Positions 1 through 10,713 of a stretch of DNA of 64,000 bases are shown here, in pieces. Source of the stretch: Polydactylus sextarius. Lineage: Eukaryota > Chordata > Actinopteri > Polynemidae. Both the position numbers and the translations under genes were made by a program. The notes beneath the pieces were generated by a model that was not told where the DNA came from, ran no database searches, and was given only the letters and a program-made list of their open reading frames with translations. The first letter of the stretch is position 1. Every line of letters starts with the position of its first letter. The stretch lies in the NCBI GenBank assembly GCA_016801845.1, contig CM028920.1, positions 6,155,001 to 6,219,000 on the forward strand, given 5' to 3'.

Positions 1-1
1 T

Positions 2-151
2 TTAACATTTTACATAAAAATAAGCTTGCAACAAAGTTGTGTGCCTCCCCTTAATCTTTCTCTCCAACTCCACTACTTTTATCCTGTTGTTCACAAACAG
101 TTCAATATGACCTTCAACAGACACAACAATAACATCATCACTTGGTCCAGC
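2..151 (-). other. Exon-like ORF inside COPS3 intron 2, unidentified
   Basis: On the minus strand a good acceptor (pyrimidine-rich run, then CTCCAG) is followed by 49 open codons ending in TAA. The predicted peptide starts AGPSDDVIVVSVEGHIELFV and then has a charged stretch, VVELERKIKGRHT. It is not the expected COPS3 exon 3, which should continue with FVKFSMPSVPD. It is also out of phase: splicing from COPS3 exon 2 would read another frame that stops after about 20 codons. It may be a relic of a mobile-element ORF, an alternative terminal exon, or chance. I do not recognise the family. Confidence 0.3.
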
Positions 152-341
152 CTGGAGAAAATTGAGCAAAGGCAAGGAGAATAATAAAGGTAGGAGGGGG
201 TGTGGAGAAAATACAGGTTGGGAAAGAATTGAACACATCAGCAAAACATCAACAGACTTCAATAGAGACTGGGGTGGTGTTCTTGACTTGGTGAAACTGT
301 AATGATGGTGGCAAACCATAGCGTAGTAGAAAGTTACTCAC

Positions 342-1487
342 AGCACAGCCAAAACGCCTAGGGAGTGCTCCTGGATGTCCAAGGCCCCCAGCACCGTGTC
401 CAGGTGGGACAGATTTTTGGCCAGCAGCTCCCCACTCTTGTTGATCAGCTCGCACAGCTGAGTCATCTGGCCTGAGGTTGGGGGGAAAGGTGAAGAAGGA
501 GAAAACAATTGAGCACCTTTGAACCTTCTAAACACACTATGTGGATCACTAGAAAAATATGAGACCATCTCAGAATGCCAAAGACGGATTGCTTCTAAAA
601 CAAATGCTGAATACAAACCACCTGTAATGAATCGTTGCTTTTAAATTGGCACGTTACTTTGTTACTTACATCTATATGTACTGGACTTTAATATCATTAA
701 GTTTCAAAAGCACTGGTTCATTACACTCTGTGGCAAACAAAGAGGCACACGCGCACAAAAGGTGCAACTGCAGGTTACTAAGAATAGAAATGGTTTTATA
801 ACACTGCTCGTTAACACAACAGTTATAAATGTTGAGGTTAAAATTATAAAATCCACAAAGAGGACAATACTTTATTTCAGATGTGATAGTATATTTTCTT
901 GTGTATTGCTGCGTGGGGGTTATTAACCATAAATATAAAGAACAAACTGACCCACAAAATTGTTTACAAGCATCGTGTTGCGGCCGAGTTCAATCTAAAT
1001 CGGCCGGTCAAGTGTCCTGTCAAGGCCTTGCAACAGAGGTAGTGCAAGAGAGATTGACAGGTGGCTTTAAACCAATAATATTCGTTAATTCAGTTCGGCA
1101 GCCAATCAGAAAGCGCCAGGGCGGGACTACCGGTAGCCAGTCCCCAGAAATTATTTTCTAGAACAAAAACAAAAAGTATGATTTTGATAATTTGTTTGAT
1201 ATGCTATATGCTTCGCGGTTACCCCTGGTGTCACCGTGAGCTAACGCATCTTCTGGTGTTACTTTACAGAACTCTCGCAGCCAGAGAAAGTCATTTTAAC
1301 GATGTGTTTACATGATAAAGCAAAAAGAAGGGCTCTGACCAGTTTGGCTGCTTAGCTATCGGCAAGGCATTGGATAGCATATGCTAGCTAATGAGCTAAT
1401 ACTTCCCACTCGAATGAGTTTAGTAAACATACCTTGAGCGGAGAGCTGCCGCACATTGTTCACAAACTGCTCCAAGGCTGAAGCCAT
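342..1487 (-). CDS. cops3: COP9 signalosome subunit 3, first two coding exons (partial gene)
   Basis: COPS3 is a PCI-domain scaffold subunit of the COP9 signalosome, the nuclear and cytoplasmic complex that removes NEDD8 from cullins. Coding exon 1 is 1433-1487: the ATG is at 1487-1485, it encodes 18 residues beginning MASALEQF, and it ends at a GTATGT donor. Exon 2 is 342-471: it opens after a CCTCAG acceptor, encodes GQMTQLCELINKSGELL and onward to GVLAV, and ends at a GTGAGT donor. The joined 61 residues match the human COPS3 N-terminus as I remember it almost residue for residue. The junction is in phase (one base plus two bases make the Gly codon). The PCI domain and C-terminus lie beyond the left edge. 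The gene is divergent from NT5M, with 1.3 kb between start codons. Identification is very secure; only the 5' UTR extent is unknown. Confidence 0.95.
472..1432 (-). other. cops3: COPS3 intron 1
   Basis: A 961-bp intron with a GTATGT donor and CCTCAG acceptor on the minus strand. It holds a short GC-richer patch at about 970-1140 with several CpGs, an NF-Y-type CCAAT box at 1102-1106 and a GC box (GGGCGG) at 1119-1124. No coding sequence is recognised. Confidence 0.85.
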
Positions 1488-1600
1488 TATTTCCCGGGTC
1501 CAAAGTGGAGGTAATTTGCACTGTTTTTCATTCAAACGTCAGAAACAACTCCGTCCGGACTGAGACAGGGGGCCACACAGCCGCCACTGAGGTGAAGCTA

Positions 1601-1608
1601 TCGCGAGA
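1601..1608 (-). promoter_or_regulatory. TCGCGAGA promoter element upstream of COPS3
   Basis: TCGCGAGA lies about 115-120 bp upstream of the COPS3 ATG. It is one base short of the palindromic TCTCGCGAGA element known from TATA-less housekeeping promoters in vertebrates. COPS3 is a housekeeping gene, so location and type fit. A single short motif can occur by chance. Confidence 0.4.
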
Positions 1609-2187
1609 TCATAAGAACAGAACAGACTGCAACGAGAATTACGAACAGATCGTTGGATTCTTAAAGGGCCAGGAACATGATATCATGATTTACTGTAGAT
1701 GATAACATTTGGAGCCATGATTTTCGCGTTAATGTGTATTTTTTAATTTTATTTGGAAATTGTTTTGTGTGTTTCATGTGCTAATTGATTTGGGTTTTCT
1801 ATTTCATAGTGTAATTAGAGTTTTCCTTAATAATCACAAATAAATACGGAACTGATTAAAGGAAATGACGTACAACTGACCGTGTCCTCAACAAAGATTA
1901 TACAAACGTAAGAGATAATTAACTTTAAACAATGCATTTATTATTGTTTTTTTTTTACGATCAGTCAAGTTACGTCTTAATATATATTATAAATAATAAT
2001 TATATTTTAAGATTGACTTTTTATGGATTCGTCGTTCATTGGGGAAGTCTGAAATGTTACAATATCAAAAAATAAATTATAATAACATAAAATAATAAAA
2101 ATATAAAAATATGCTACGGAATGTTATATTATTATACTGTAACAGACTAGTAATAATAATACTAACCTAACCCTAGTAGCCAGGGTA

Positions 2188-2226
2188 GTAATGATAATAA
2201 TAATAGTAATAATAATAATAATAATA
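2188..2226. repeat. (TAA)n-type microsatellite
   Basis: An interrupted run of TAA/ATA triplets within the AT-rich part of the divergent intergenic region. Confidence 0.85.
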
Positions 2227-2805
2227 CATATGTGTATGCGGTCATTGAAAACAACAGGAGGGGAGAGGAGTGAACTATCTCGTCGTTATAAAACATCTTT
2301 GCAGTGAGTAGCACTGTAGTACAGTTTGTTCTCTGCTGCTGCTGAGGCTTCCCTCGGTGCCGCATAAGCAGTTGTTTACTTCTGGTGTCAGTTGCGGCTC
2401 CTCCAACAAGCCACCGTCACAGACGATGTGGGCTTGAGAGAGAAGCTGTGGGTAGCTGTCGGGCAGTTAATACACACTGACAAACGATGCAAACAGTCCC
2501 CAGGTCACTGTGGCCAGAGGCATGTCACATTTGACCTGGCCGCCGCCGCTGCTGCTGCTAGCCTGTTAGCTAAAGTTAGGTACCGAACGTTAGCTAAGCA
2601 GGAACCGCCCAGAATATAAAGTTAAAAGAGAAATTATAACAAAACTTCACGAAAGACGAGAAACAGCAGGTCTAGCTCTCTGTGTTGGAAACGACACGAT
2701 TTTAACAGCTGTAATTTTATTTGTTTTGAGGAGGAAAACTTGTCGACTCAAATGCGGACTTTGACCACAGTTCCTTGTCGCCGTTCACAGTGACAACAAT
2801 CAACT

Positions 2806-5800
2806 ATGTTATTGTGTAGAACCACACGCCTACTCGGAAGAGCGAAAACTTTGCTCCCAGATCCGGTTAAGAGGATTTGCCTAAACATGTCGTCCTCCTC
2901 CGGTCTCTCGGGCAACAGGCTGCGGGTTCTGGTCGACATGGACGGGGTCCTGGCGGACTTTGAGGGCGGGTTCTTGAAGAAATACAGGGCCAGGTACCCG
3001 GGCGAGCCATACATTAGCCTGGATGACCGGAGGGGGTTTTGGGTGTCAACACAGTACGGACAGCTGAGGAGCGACCTGTGTGTAAGTAGCTTGTATGCGC
3101 TTGTGCAAAAATAGTTACTGAAACTCACTGAGATGTTCTTGTTAAATACAGATACAGGAACAGACACCCATTATAGATACTTTAATGTACCGTTAAGATC
3201 AGGGGTTGTCAGCCTAGTGTCAGACCTGTGCAGCCATTATAGTTTGTTTTATTTATGTCATGCAATTTATAATGAAAGAGGAAGTCTGCCTTATGATCAC
3301 TGACATCTGACCTCACCTACAGTGGCTAATGGGTACTTGTCAGATCAGATGCTTTGTGTAATGTAATGAAAGTATAAGAAGAAACTCCAGCAAAACTGCC
3401 ACTTCATTCTCATTTTGGTGCTCTCTAGTTATTAAAGGTGTATTATATGATATATTATATGTATGGAGATTATAAATTTTACCCAAGATGCAATGAAAAC
3501 CACAGGGTGCTTTGCTCAATTCATAACAACTTTGGCGCCATAAAGATATCTGCTTGGATGACATTGTAAAAGTGGATGTGGGGTGAAACTGATAAGCTTT
3601 ATGCATGTGTCTAGGAAAAAGCCATCAGTATCTGGCAGTCCAAAGACTTCTTCATAGAGTTGGAGCCATTGCCGGGAGGAGTGGAGGCAGTTAAGGAAAT
3701 GGCCAAAATGGAGAAGTATGTTTTGAAGAGATGCAGTTATTATTATGAGTGAATTTCTGCCCCCTATACACACTACAGTCTCATGAAATTATCAGCCTCT
3801 ACAGTCCTGTGCTTGATTTGCTATAATATATCCTAAGGATTTCGCACCATGAGGAGATCTAACCCTGAACATGTGCTTCCTGGTAATCACAGACACAGTT
3901 GTATATTTGTCACTAGTACCTGTACCAAGGCTAAATTAGCATAGTCTGGATTAGAGGTATCACTATTACTACCTGTCTTTTACTTCACCCTGACATCATG
4001 TGTGTGATGTTAGCTAACTGTAAAAGCATGAGAGGACATCCCACATACAAATTAAAGTATATAAAGCAATTATATTACTTCACAGATCACAGATTTCTTC
4101 TAAATTGTAGTGGTGGACAGATGAAACCTCAGATTTAGCAACACAGGGACATCTGGTGGTTTACAAAGATTACAACAGACTGAAGGTCTTTAATGTAATA
4201 ATAGTGTTGCAACAGACAAAGAGATCATTGTCCACGTTGTCCCCATAAAAACCGTTAATAAATACACATATTTTAATGCACTTGGTGGAGTTTAGGCCAT
4301 TTGTGGTTTAGCGTCTTGCTTGTGTCAAACAGCAGACAAGGGGATTGAAGCAGCAACCTTGTGATCAGTGGATGATGACAGCAGCTCTGTGTACATCACC
4401 TCTATTTCACAATGGTTGCTCTCTCTCTGAGTAGTGACAGCCACATTAGTGCACTAATGTGGCTGTTACACCACTTCTTTTCATTAGATACAATGTAATG
4501 CAACAGTGCACGAGTCAAACTTTGGAGCTTCAGGATCATGTGCCTATATCTGCTAGATTGTGAAAGTATCTATAATATATACAAGATATTTCGTTTACTG
4601 TAACACGATGAGACTTCTCGTTGTCAGGTATCATATGGAACCTGTTCCACATCCATTTACAAAAGCGTCTTATTACCGACATATTGTAGTAGTGCCAAGG
4701 ACTCCATTCACATGAAAGCAGCTGTAATTGCTATTTCTAGTATCATTCTCAAAAGCACCCAAACATAAAAGAACATCTAAAAATAGCCACCCTGGTTATA
4801 TTCCTGGGTATGTTTACATTTCTTCAGCTGCTGGAAACGAATGTGTTTCTTTAGCTTTAGCGGCTCCATCGACCTATTTTCCAAGCAGGTAAGTAATCAA
4901 CCATATGGTTTCCAGTTCCATTTAGCAACGGAAGAGTCTGAAAGGCTCCTGTTGCATAATCATTTATTTTGATTTTTTATGTTTTTACAATGATTGGACA
5001 AAGGGGAAAGGAGGGTGGTGGTGTGCGTGTTTGTGTGTGTGTGTGTACACTTATATATACCTAATCACCCGGTGTAAGGGCACAGTTTGCTTTCAATTTA
5101 CATAAATGACCTTTGCAATAATTTGTCAGATGCTTTGTATCATTTTAATGCAGATGATACAGTAACTTATTGTTATGCATCATCTGTTGTGAGCGCTTTT
5201 ATTCTTTTACAGTCTGCCTTTGATGTTGTTCAGTCCCATCTGCAAAAGCTGAAATTTAAGACGAAGGCCATGCTGTTTTCCAGGGCTACTGTGTGGTCAA
5301 AAAAATCTCCCTATTTTAACTTGCCAGGGTGCAGCCATTGAGCTGATCTCGTCTTATAAGTATCTGGGTTTCCATATTGATGATTGTTTAACTTTCAAAT
5401 ACCATATTTCAAGTTTAGTTTCTAAACTTAAGGTAAAATTAGGCTTTTACTTTTTAGGAATAGATCTTGTTTCTCTCACAGGGCCAGGAAACACCTTGTG
5501 TCAGCAACCTTTCTTCCATTGCTTGATTATGGTGATGTATTGTACATGCATGCACCAGTCACAAGTTTATGTTCTCTAGCTGCTGTGTATCATTGTGCAC
5601 TGAGGTTTGTCACTGGATGCAAGAATCTCACCCATCATTGTACTCTGCACAAAAAAAGCTGAATGGTCATTCCTGTCTATGAGGAGATTTACTCATTGGT
5701 TTTATTCCTTTTATTTATAAGGCTCTACTTGGTATGGTCCCATCCTATCTTGGATTTCACTTTGTTAGGAAACTTGGACATCACAGCCTACGATCCACTG

Positions 5801-6095
5801 GCTTTTTCACCCTGACTGTTCCTTATGTTTCCACAGAGCTGGGGAGAAAGGCATTTCGCTATGCTGCTCCCTCTGCATGGAACTCCCTGTTGGACCTGAT
5901 CCCTCTTAATAGTTTTGTTGAAAAACTAAAGAACTCGAGAGCATTGGGCTTTGTCACTGTTCTTAAATCAGATACTACTTATTTAAGCTAACATTTTATT
6001 TATTTAATTATTTTATTTTAAATCCCTACTCATTGTACAAATCTTATTTATTTATACTAGCTCTGTAAAATTTTGCTGCTTCTTGACCAGGTCAC

Positions 6096-6165
<70 letters not shown>

Positions 6166-8410
6166 AACAATCTGTCTTTCTGTCTGTCTGTCTGTCTATC
6201 TATCTATATCCACCCTTCAACATATACACTCATGAGTGTGTGTGTGTCTGTGTGTGTATGGACGTGGATGTGGTCCATTGTAGTTCTTCCTTCTATTTAT
6301 AAATATCCCATATGTGTTTTTAATGTTTCCTCTCTGTTTTTGTTTCTCCTTTCTTTTCTCAGCACAGATGTTTTTATCTGCACCAGCCCTATAACACATT
6401 ACCAACACTGCCCATATGAGAAGGTATGACCTGTTTTGTCTCTCTCTCTATTGAAATAATTACTGTGTTTCTTTTCCTCTAATGAGATCTCATCTGCTGC
6501 ATGTGTGTGTTTGTCCAGTATGCTTGGGTAGAGAAGCATTTGGGCCATGACTTTCTGGAGCAGGTCATCCTGACCAGGGACAAGACATTAATCGCCGGAG
6601 ACCTGCTCATCGACGACAAGCCTGACATTCTAGGTGAGGATTTTATACGTGCCCACGTGTTTGCACATGCAGTGTCATCATGTCACACTAACAAAATGCT
6701 TGTTAATTAACATTTTAATGGAGTCAGTGAATTACGTAAACAAACAGGTAGGCAAAATTAGCTTCTTATTTTTTGTCACATAACCACCAGTTTTTCTGGT
6801 AGATTTAATCAGCAAATGCTTGTTAGTTAATTAAGCTAACTTTAGCCCCATGGGGTGGTTAAAAACACCATCTCTGGCTAAAACGACAGTCCTGTAAAAC
6901 GTGCTCCACATGCATGATATAAAACTAAAAAGACTTGATCGACATGGTTCATTCTCGGACAAAACCTGGAGCATCAAGACATTTAACCTCACGACCTGAG
7001 AGTCGTTGACCCACCCTGTCGTTATGTGAGTTGTTAGGGACACATGAGCCCAAGTGTGACTCATTAGTGGGTCATTGCCCTTCCCTTACACTCTACCACC
7101 TTCCAGTTTTTAGAACTGAAGAAGCCTTTCCAGTGAGAGGTGAAACATCCTCAAGAAACCAAAAAGAAGTCCAGTTGCCTTCAACTTTCAGCGCTTAATA
7201 CTACCATGACCTGGATGACTGAAAAGCTACACATACATGTTCAAAACTGTATTAACAACAATTATACAAACCCTGGAGTAGCACATGGTTTAACACAGAA
7301 GAGCCAACTCCGTAGGCCAGAGAAGATATATCTCTAAAAGTGGAGTAAAAGAATGAAAATACAGAAACAATCACTCAACAGCCAATGATGCTTGTGACAC
7401 CATCTGTCTCCCACATACAATGACATCCTCTCACGTCTTCCTAGAAGACTTAACAAGTCATCTGCCTCAGATGGGAACAAGTATGGCCATTTCACGTAAG
7501 GTGACTTTAGTTATTGTTATAACAAGAAACAGGAGCTCCTCTGTGAATTCGTACAGGAACAGAACTGTCAAAACGACCTAAACTCCCTATCAACCATTGT
7601 CAGTAAACATTTTAACTCTAGATCTCTGGTTTCCACCCACAGAAGATAATTCTGGGAATCCACAACAGTCCAGTTGCCTTAGATCCAATTCGGTCACATC
7701 TTCATGAATTGATGATCGATGTAGAAGACACAAATAAAGAAACACTATTGTTTTTTTTTTTTTTTTTTGTCTCTTGTTTTTTTGCAGTTTGAACTAGTTA
7801 GTCCTAATTCAAGTATATAACATGACATTTTTCAATGTTAATAAAGAGAAAAAAGTTTTTTTAGATGAGAACTGCCAAATGAAACATTGTCTCAGGTAAC
7901 ATTTGCTCTCTGACTCATAACATCAGCGTAAACTCTTACAGTATCCTGAGCTTAAAGAAGATTTTGTACTTTTTCTCTGTAAGTAGATATAGTTTCTTGT
8001 AAAGAGTGGATGTTGTCACCAGCCCAGATCCAATATGCAGCCATCATTGCATTTATCATACACGAAACTATAGTGTGTTCTCTTAACAATGCTACCTCCT
8101 CAGGTTAGTACGGATGTTACAATGACCAGCAATGGTCATTCTAGCATAACAATTACTAACATTAATATCTATTTGTGCATGTATCTCGTCCCATCATTTT
8201 CTGCTGTGTTGTCAAATGCAGTGGTGCAATATTTATGATGTAATATGTCTCTAACGTGTGTCCCCATCAGGCGTGGAACCCAAACCAGCATGGGAGCACA
8301 TCCTGTTCACTGCCTGCCACAACAAGCACCTGTCCCTCAGCCCCCCCCAGAGACGTCTGCTGTCCTGGTCGGACGACTGGAAGGCAATCCTGGACAGCAA
8401 GAGGAAGTGA
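2806..8410 (+). CDS. nt5m: 5',3'-nucleotidase, mitochondrial (deoxyribonucleotidase 2)
   Basis: NT5M dephosphorylates dUMP and dTMP in the mitochondrial matrix, limiting dTTP excess. Five coding exons, all with GT/AG junctions: 2806-3081, 3615-3715, 6363-6423, 6519-6633 and 8271-8410. Joined, they give 230 aa (human 228). Residues 1 to about 28 are Arg/Lys-rich and lack acids until Asp19, as in a mitochondrial presequence. HAD-superfamily motifs: DMDGV with nucleophile Asp44 and Asp46; Thr133 in ICTSP; Lys168 in LTRDKT; Asp178-Asp179 in LLIDDKPDI. The C-terminus WEHILFTACHN...WKAILDSK is typical. Exon phases keep the frame across all junctions, including split Asn and Gly codons. The ATG at 2806 has A at -3; an internal ATG at 2887 could give a protein without the presequence. 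The cytosolic paralogue NT5C is the alternative, but the presequence and the COPS3 neighbour favour NT5M. Confidence 0.95.
3082..3614 (+). other. nt5m: NT5M intron 1
   Basis: A 533-bp phase-0 intron (donor GTAAGT, acceptor TCTAG). I see nothing else recognisable in it. Confidence 0.9.
4295..4382 (-). mobile_element. Degraded tRNA-derived SINE fragment
   Basis: Read on the minus strand, ATCACAAGGTTGCTGCTTCA resembles a decayed B-box region (teleost SINEs have AAGGTTGGTGGTTCGA-like text). It is followed by a degraded version of the GTCCTTGGGCAAGACACTTAA-like body, here ending ACACAAGCAAGACGCTAAAC. The A box is not recognisable, so the 5' end is missing or decayed. Assignment rests on pattern memory of fish SINEs. 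Confidence 0.4.
4437..4466. repeat. Perfect 30-bp palindrome
   Basis: Fifteen-base arms (ACAGCCACATTAGTG and its exact complement) meet with no spacer. The symmetry extends outward if one mismatch is allowed. It could extrude as a cruciform or be the core of a small foldback element; nothing else identifies it. Confidence 0.85.
5071..6096 (+). mobile_element. 5'-truncated non-LTR retrotransposon (L2/CR1/Rex1-like LINE)
   Basis: The 3' part of a LINE reverse transcriptase, same strand as NT5M. Around 5100-5330 it reads SIYINDLCNNLSDALYHF and then NADDTVTY, a decayed form of the YADD catalytic box. Around 5340-5460 it reads SSYKYLGFHIDDCLTF. The end, 5734-5991, carries GRKAFRYAAPSAWNSL, the C-terminal signature of this type of element. 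Frameshifts and stops separate these pieces, so it is dead. The 3' tail runs to about 6096, where TTGACCAGGTCAC gives way to a TG microsatellite. The 5' half is absent, as is usual for incomplete reverse transcription. The exact clade is inferred. Confidence 0.85.
6097..6164. repeat. (TG)n microsatellite
   Basis: About 34 uninterrupted TG units immediately after the LINE tail. It produces Cys-Val repeat ORFs that are artefacts. Confidence 0.97.
6174..6209. repeat. (TCTG/TCTA)n microsatellite
   Basis: A run of TCTG units passing into TCTA units, a few bases after the TG array. Confidence 0.9.
6634..8270 (+). other. nt5m: NT5M intron 4
   Basis: A 1.6-kb intron (donor GTGAGG, acceptor CCATCAG). 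It contains the retroelement-like fragment at 6950-7330 and an oligo-T run at 7750-7768. I see nothing else recognisable in it. Confidence 0.85.
6950..7330 (+). mobile_element. Retroelement 3'-end fragment (possibly Penelope-like)
   Basis: The text AACTGAAGAAGCCTTTCCAG, then AGAGGTGAAACATCCTCAAG, AAGTCCAGTTGCCTTCAA and ATGACCTGGATGACTGA is a decayed copy of a very common teleost interspersed sequence. I remember it as the 3' region of a retroelement, probably Penelope-like. The part upstream (TTAGGGACACATGAGCCCAA and similar) belongs to the same family. No ORF survives. The family name is uncertain. Confidence 0.5.
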
Positions 8411-9760
8411 CGATAAGCTTCACTTCTGCGAAAGAGCCTCCCCCCCAACTGCCACCACTACCTGGTTTTGTGGAAGTTTCCACAGTGGCCACTGTCGTCA
8501 TTTACAACTGATGGCTTATCTTTGCAGAGGCACTGTCAGAGTATGGAGAAAAAAAAAAGAATAGGTGAAATGGAGTTGAGGTGATTTGCACAAACCGGAC
8601 ACCTCTGGTACTTTGTTGGGAGACTGACATTTGCATGTTTGACCACAAGGGGGCACTACGAGACTGATTATATTCACCTCTCACTGAAACAACTGTGACA
8701 AGAACACAAGACAGATCAGATGAAAACAGCAGATCGAACATCAGCTGTTCTGCATCTTCTGTGTTTTTGTTTTTGTTTTTTTTTTTTTTTGTTTTTTTAG
8801 GTTCTCTCTGTGGACACATCTTCTCCTCTAAACCGAAAATCATATATTTCATTTTGAGCTGTTGCTTAGTTTCATCTGTGGTCCACTTCACAAAAGGTGC
8901 ATCGATAGTTCTTAGTACTGTGTTGCATTACTGAGTCGGTGGATTGTGATTCATTCGCAACAACAGGGCACTCCACTTCAACAGGAAAAAAAAAAGTATT
9001 TAAAAGAAAAATAGCCTCCATAAAGTCAAAGGCACTGGTGCATGTGTGCAATACATAACCACAGGAAAAGTGACATGGGCTTACAAGACACTGTAAATGT
9101 AGCTGTTTTTATTTCCTCATAATTATTATTATTGTTTTTCTTTTTTTTTTACATTTTACATTTTACTGTTTAGAGGCGTGTTATACCACAGTCAATAGTC
9201 TGCAATAACTGCAAATATACACATACACAGATACCTCTCAAAACTTTTTAAAGAGCTCATATGGGCACTGTACATTGGTGCTTTAAAGATTATCTTGTTT
9301 CATCTGTTTTACAACAATCTATGCATTTATGAGAATTTAATGAAAATCGCACAACAAACATATATGCATGTTGCCAAAACCATCACTAGTGTACAATATA
9401 TTAGAATAGCAGCCGATGAAAAACGTGCTGGACGTGTATTAAAGGTTGAAAAGGAGAATTAAAGGCAGATTTATATTGTTAGATACTTTATTTTGTTTTT
9501 TGTTTTTTTTCACATGCTTTACAGTTACGAGCACATCATATTTTATTAGTTTTTGGTTGAATCTGCAGGAATTTGCTGAAAAAAAGAGAAAATAATCACT
9601 GTATAATCTTTAAAAAATCAGTTTGATCAGACTACATTTGTATGAGAAATGGCCAGTTTTCTCTTTTCGGTTTATTTACAGAAACATAGATACAGATATG
9701 AGTAAAGTTATAGTGTTGAAAAATATTCTTCACAACACAATAAAATGCATCTGTGTTCAT
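8411..9760 (+). other. nt5m: Probable NT5M 3' UTR and polyadenylation region
   Basis: No coding sequence follows the NT5M stop. Candidate poly(A) signals on the plus strand are ATTAAA at 9435-9440 and AATAAA at 9739-9744; the latter would give a 3' UTR of about 1.35 kb. Oligo-T and oligo-A runs occur around 8777-8800 and 8986-8996. Confidence 0.45.
8643..8656 (+). promoter_or_regulatory. CTCF-like motif
   Basis: CCACAAGGGGGCAC fits the CTCF core CCANNAGGGGGCRC. It lies 230 bp past the NT5M stop. The same string is also spread by some fish repeats, so occupancy is not implied. Confidence 0.35.
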
Positions 9761-10628
9761 TTTTAGCATGTCTGCTGTGAAATGAAAATACAACTTTTAA
9801 AAGGAAAAGATGCAATTTGTACAGTCACAAGTCTCTAGGACGCCATTTCAGCCAAGCGCAGTTATTGACCAGTAGAAAATAACTTCCTGTCGGTCGCCGC
9901 GCCGCGTCCAGTCAGTGCACATGTATTGTAAGTGTGCGCAGGGAGACTGAGTCAGTTCGCACGCCGGTCCGCCGGTTACACTTGACTTAATGTGCTTTTT
10001 ACGAACAAAGCCACGGATGCAGAACACGTGCAATGGAAGATTTACTTAGTGCTTAGTGCTTGTGTTATTGTGCCTAGTTGGATGTACATACTCGAACATA
10101 CTTATTGTCATCTGTTGGATGTCTTAACACTGTGTGTTGTTCCACCTCCATTAAAACACACAAAGAGGAAAAAAAAATTAACACCAAGGCCAAAGTTTGA
10201 ACGCTCATCTGTATTTTTTGGGATTCAGTTAAAGTTGCATTTCATTTTATTCTTTATTCGTTTTCATACTTTGTTAATGTAAAATGTCACAAAGGTCAAG
10301 CTTGAGTGTAACTTCAGTCCCTTTTATTGTACGAAGACGACACGCTAACAATATCAACCACCAGCTTAACACACATTGTCATGTCCACTTTACTGCAGCT
10401 TCTACATATATTCTCATTTCTACTGAAATGTATCCACACTTACGGTGTCAGTTAGACTTCTAAGAACCAAGAAAAGATGCTGTTAAAGTCCAATTTAGGA
10501 GAAGTGAGAGATGACAGTGTTAGAAGTAACCTTTAAGAGTTACTGAATCCATTGTATAATTAATCACACGTATGCCTAGAAGAGGAAAGCCAGTTGAGGA
10601 CAAGAAAAAGCTAGAGAAAAAGTTTCCA

Positions 10629-10652
10629 ACACACACACACATATATACATAC

Positions 10653-10709
<57 letters not shown>
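10629..10709. repeat. (AC)n then (AT)n microsatellite
   Basis: A short AC run passes through ATATATACATACG into about 30 AT units. Confidence 0.95.

Positions 10710-10713
<4 letters not shown>

Larger units (their letters stand above)
1488..2805. promoter_or_regulatory. Divergent COPS3/NT5M promoter region
   Basis: The 1.3 kb between the two start codons must hold both promoters and both 5' UTRs. No TATA box stands out for either gene. CpG-containing sequence lies close to each gene: 1495-1620 near COPS3, and 2520-2600 near NT5M, where a GCC/GCT triplet run occurs at about 2540-2560. The middle, about 1915-2230, is very AT-rich and contains a TAA-type microsatellite. The GC-moderate ends separated by an AT-rich middle suggest two separate promoters rather than one shared core; this is inference. 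Confidence 0.55.
3716..6362 (+). other. nt5m: NT5M intron 2, with transposon relics
   Basis: A 2.6-kb intron (donor GTATGT, acceptor TTCTCAG) that has collected a SINE-like fragment, a perfect palindrome, a truncated LINE and two microsatellites, each listed separately. The remaining sequence, 3716-4290 and 4467-5070, shows no recognised feature. Confidence 0.85.

Noticed and set aside
2392..2619. 75-codon ORF upstream of NT5M
   Set aside because: It begins at TTG rather than ATG and its Ala run comes from a GCC/GCT triplet repeat. It is more likely promoter or 5' UTR sequence.
6073..6429. Cys-Val repeat ORFs
   Set aside because: Translation of the TG microsatellite running into NT5M exon 3.
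8245..8564. ORFs overlapping NT5M exon 5 in other frames
   Set aside because: Only the frame giving VEPKPAWEHILFTACHN is in phase with exon 4 and matches NT5M.
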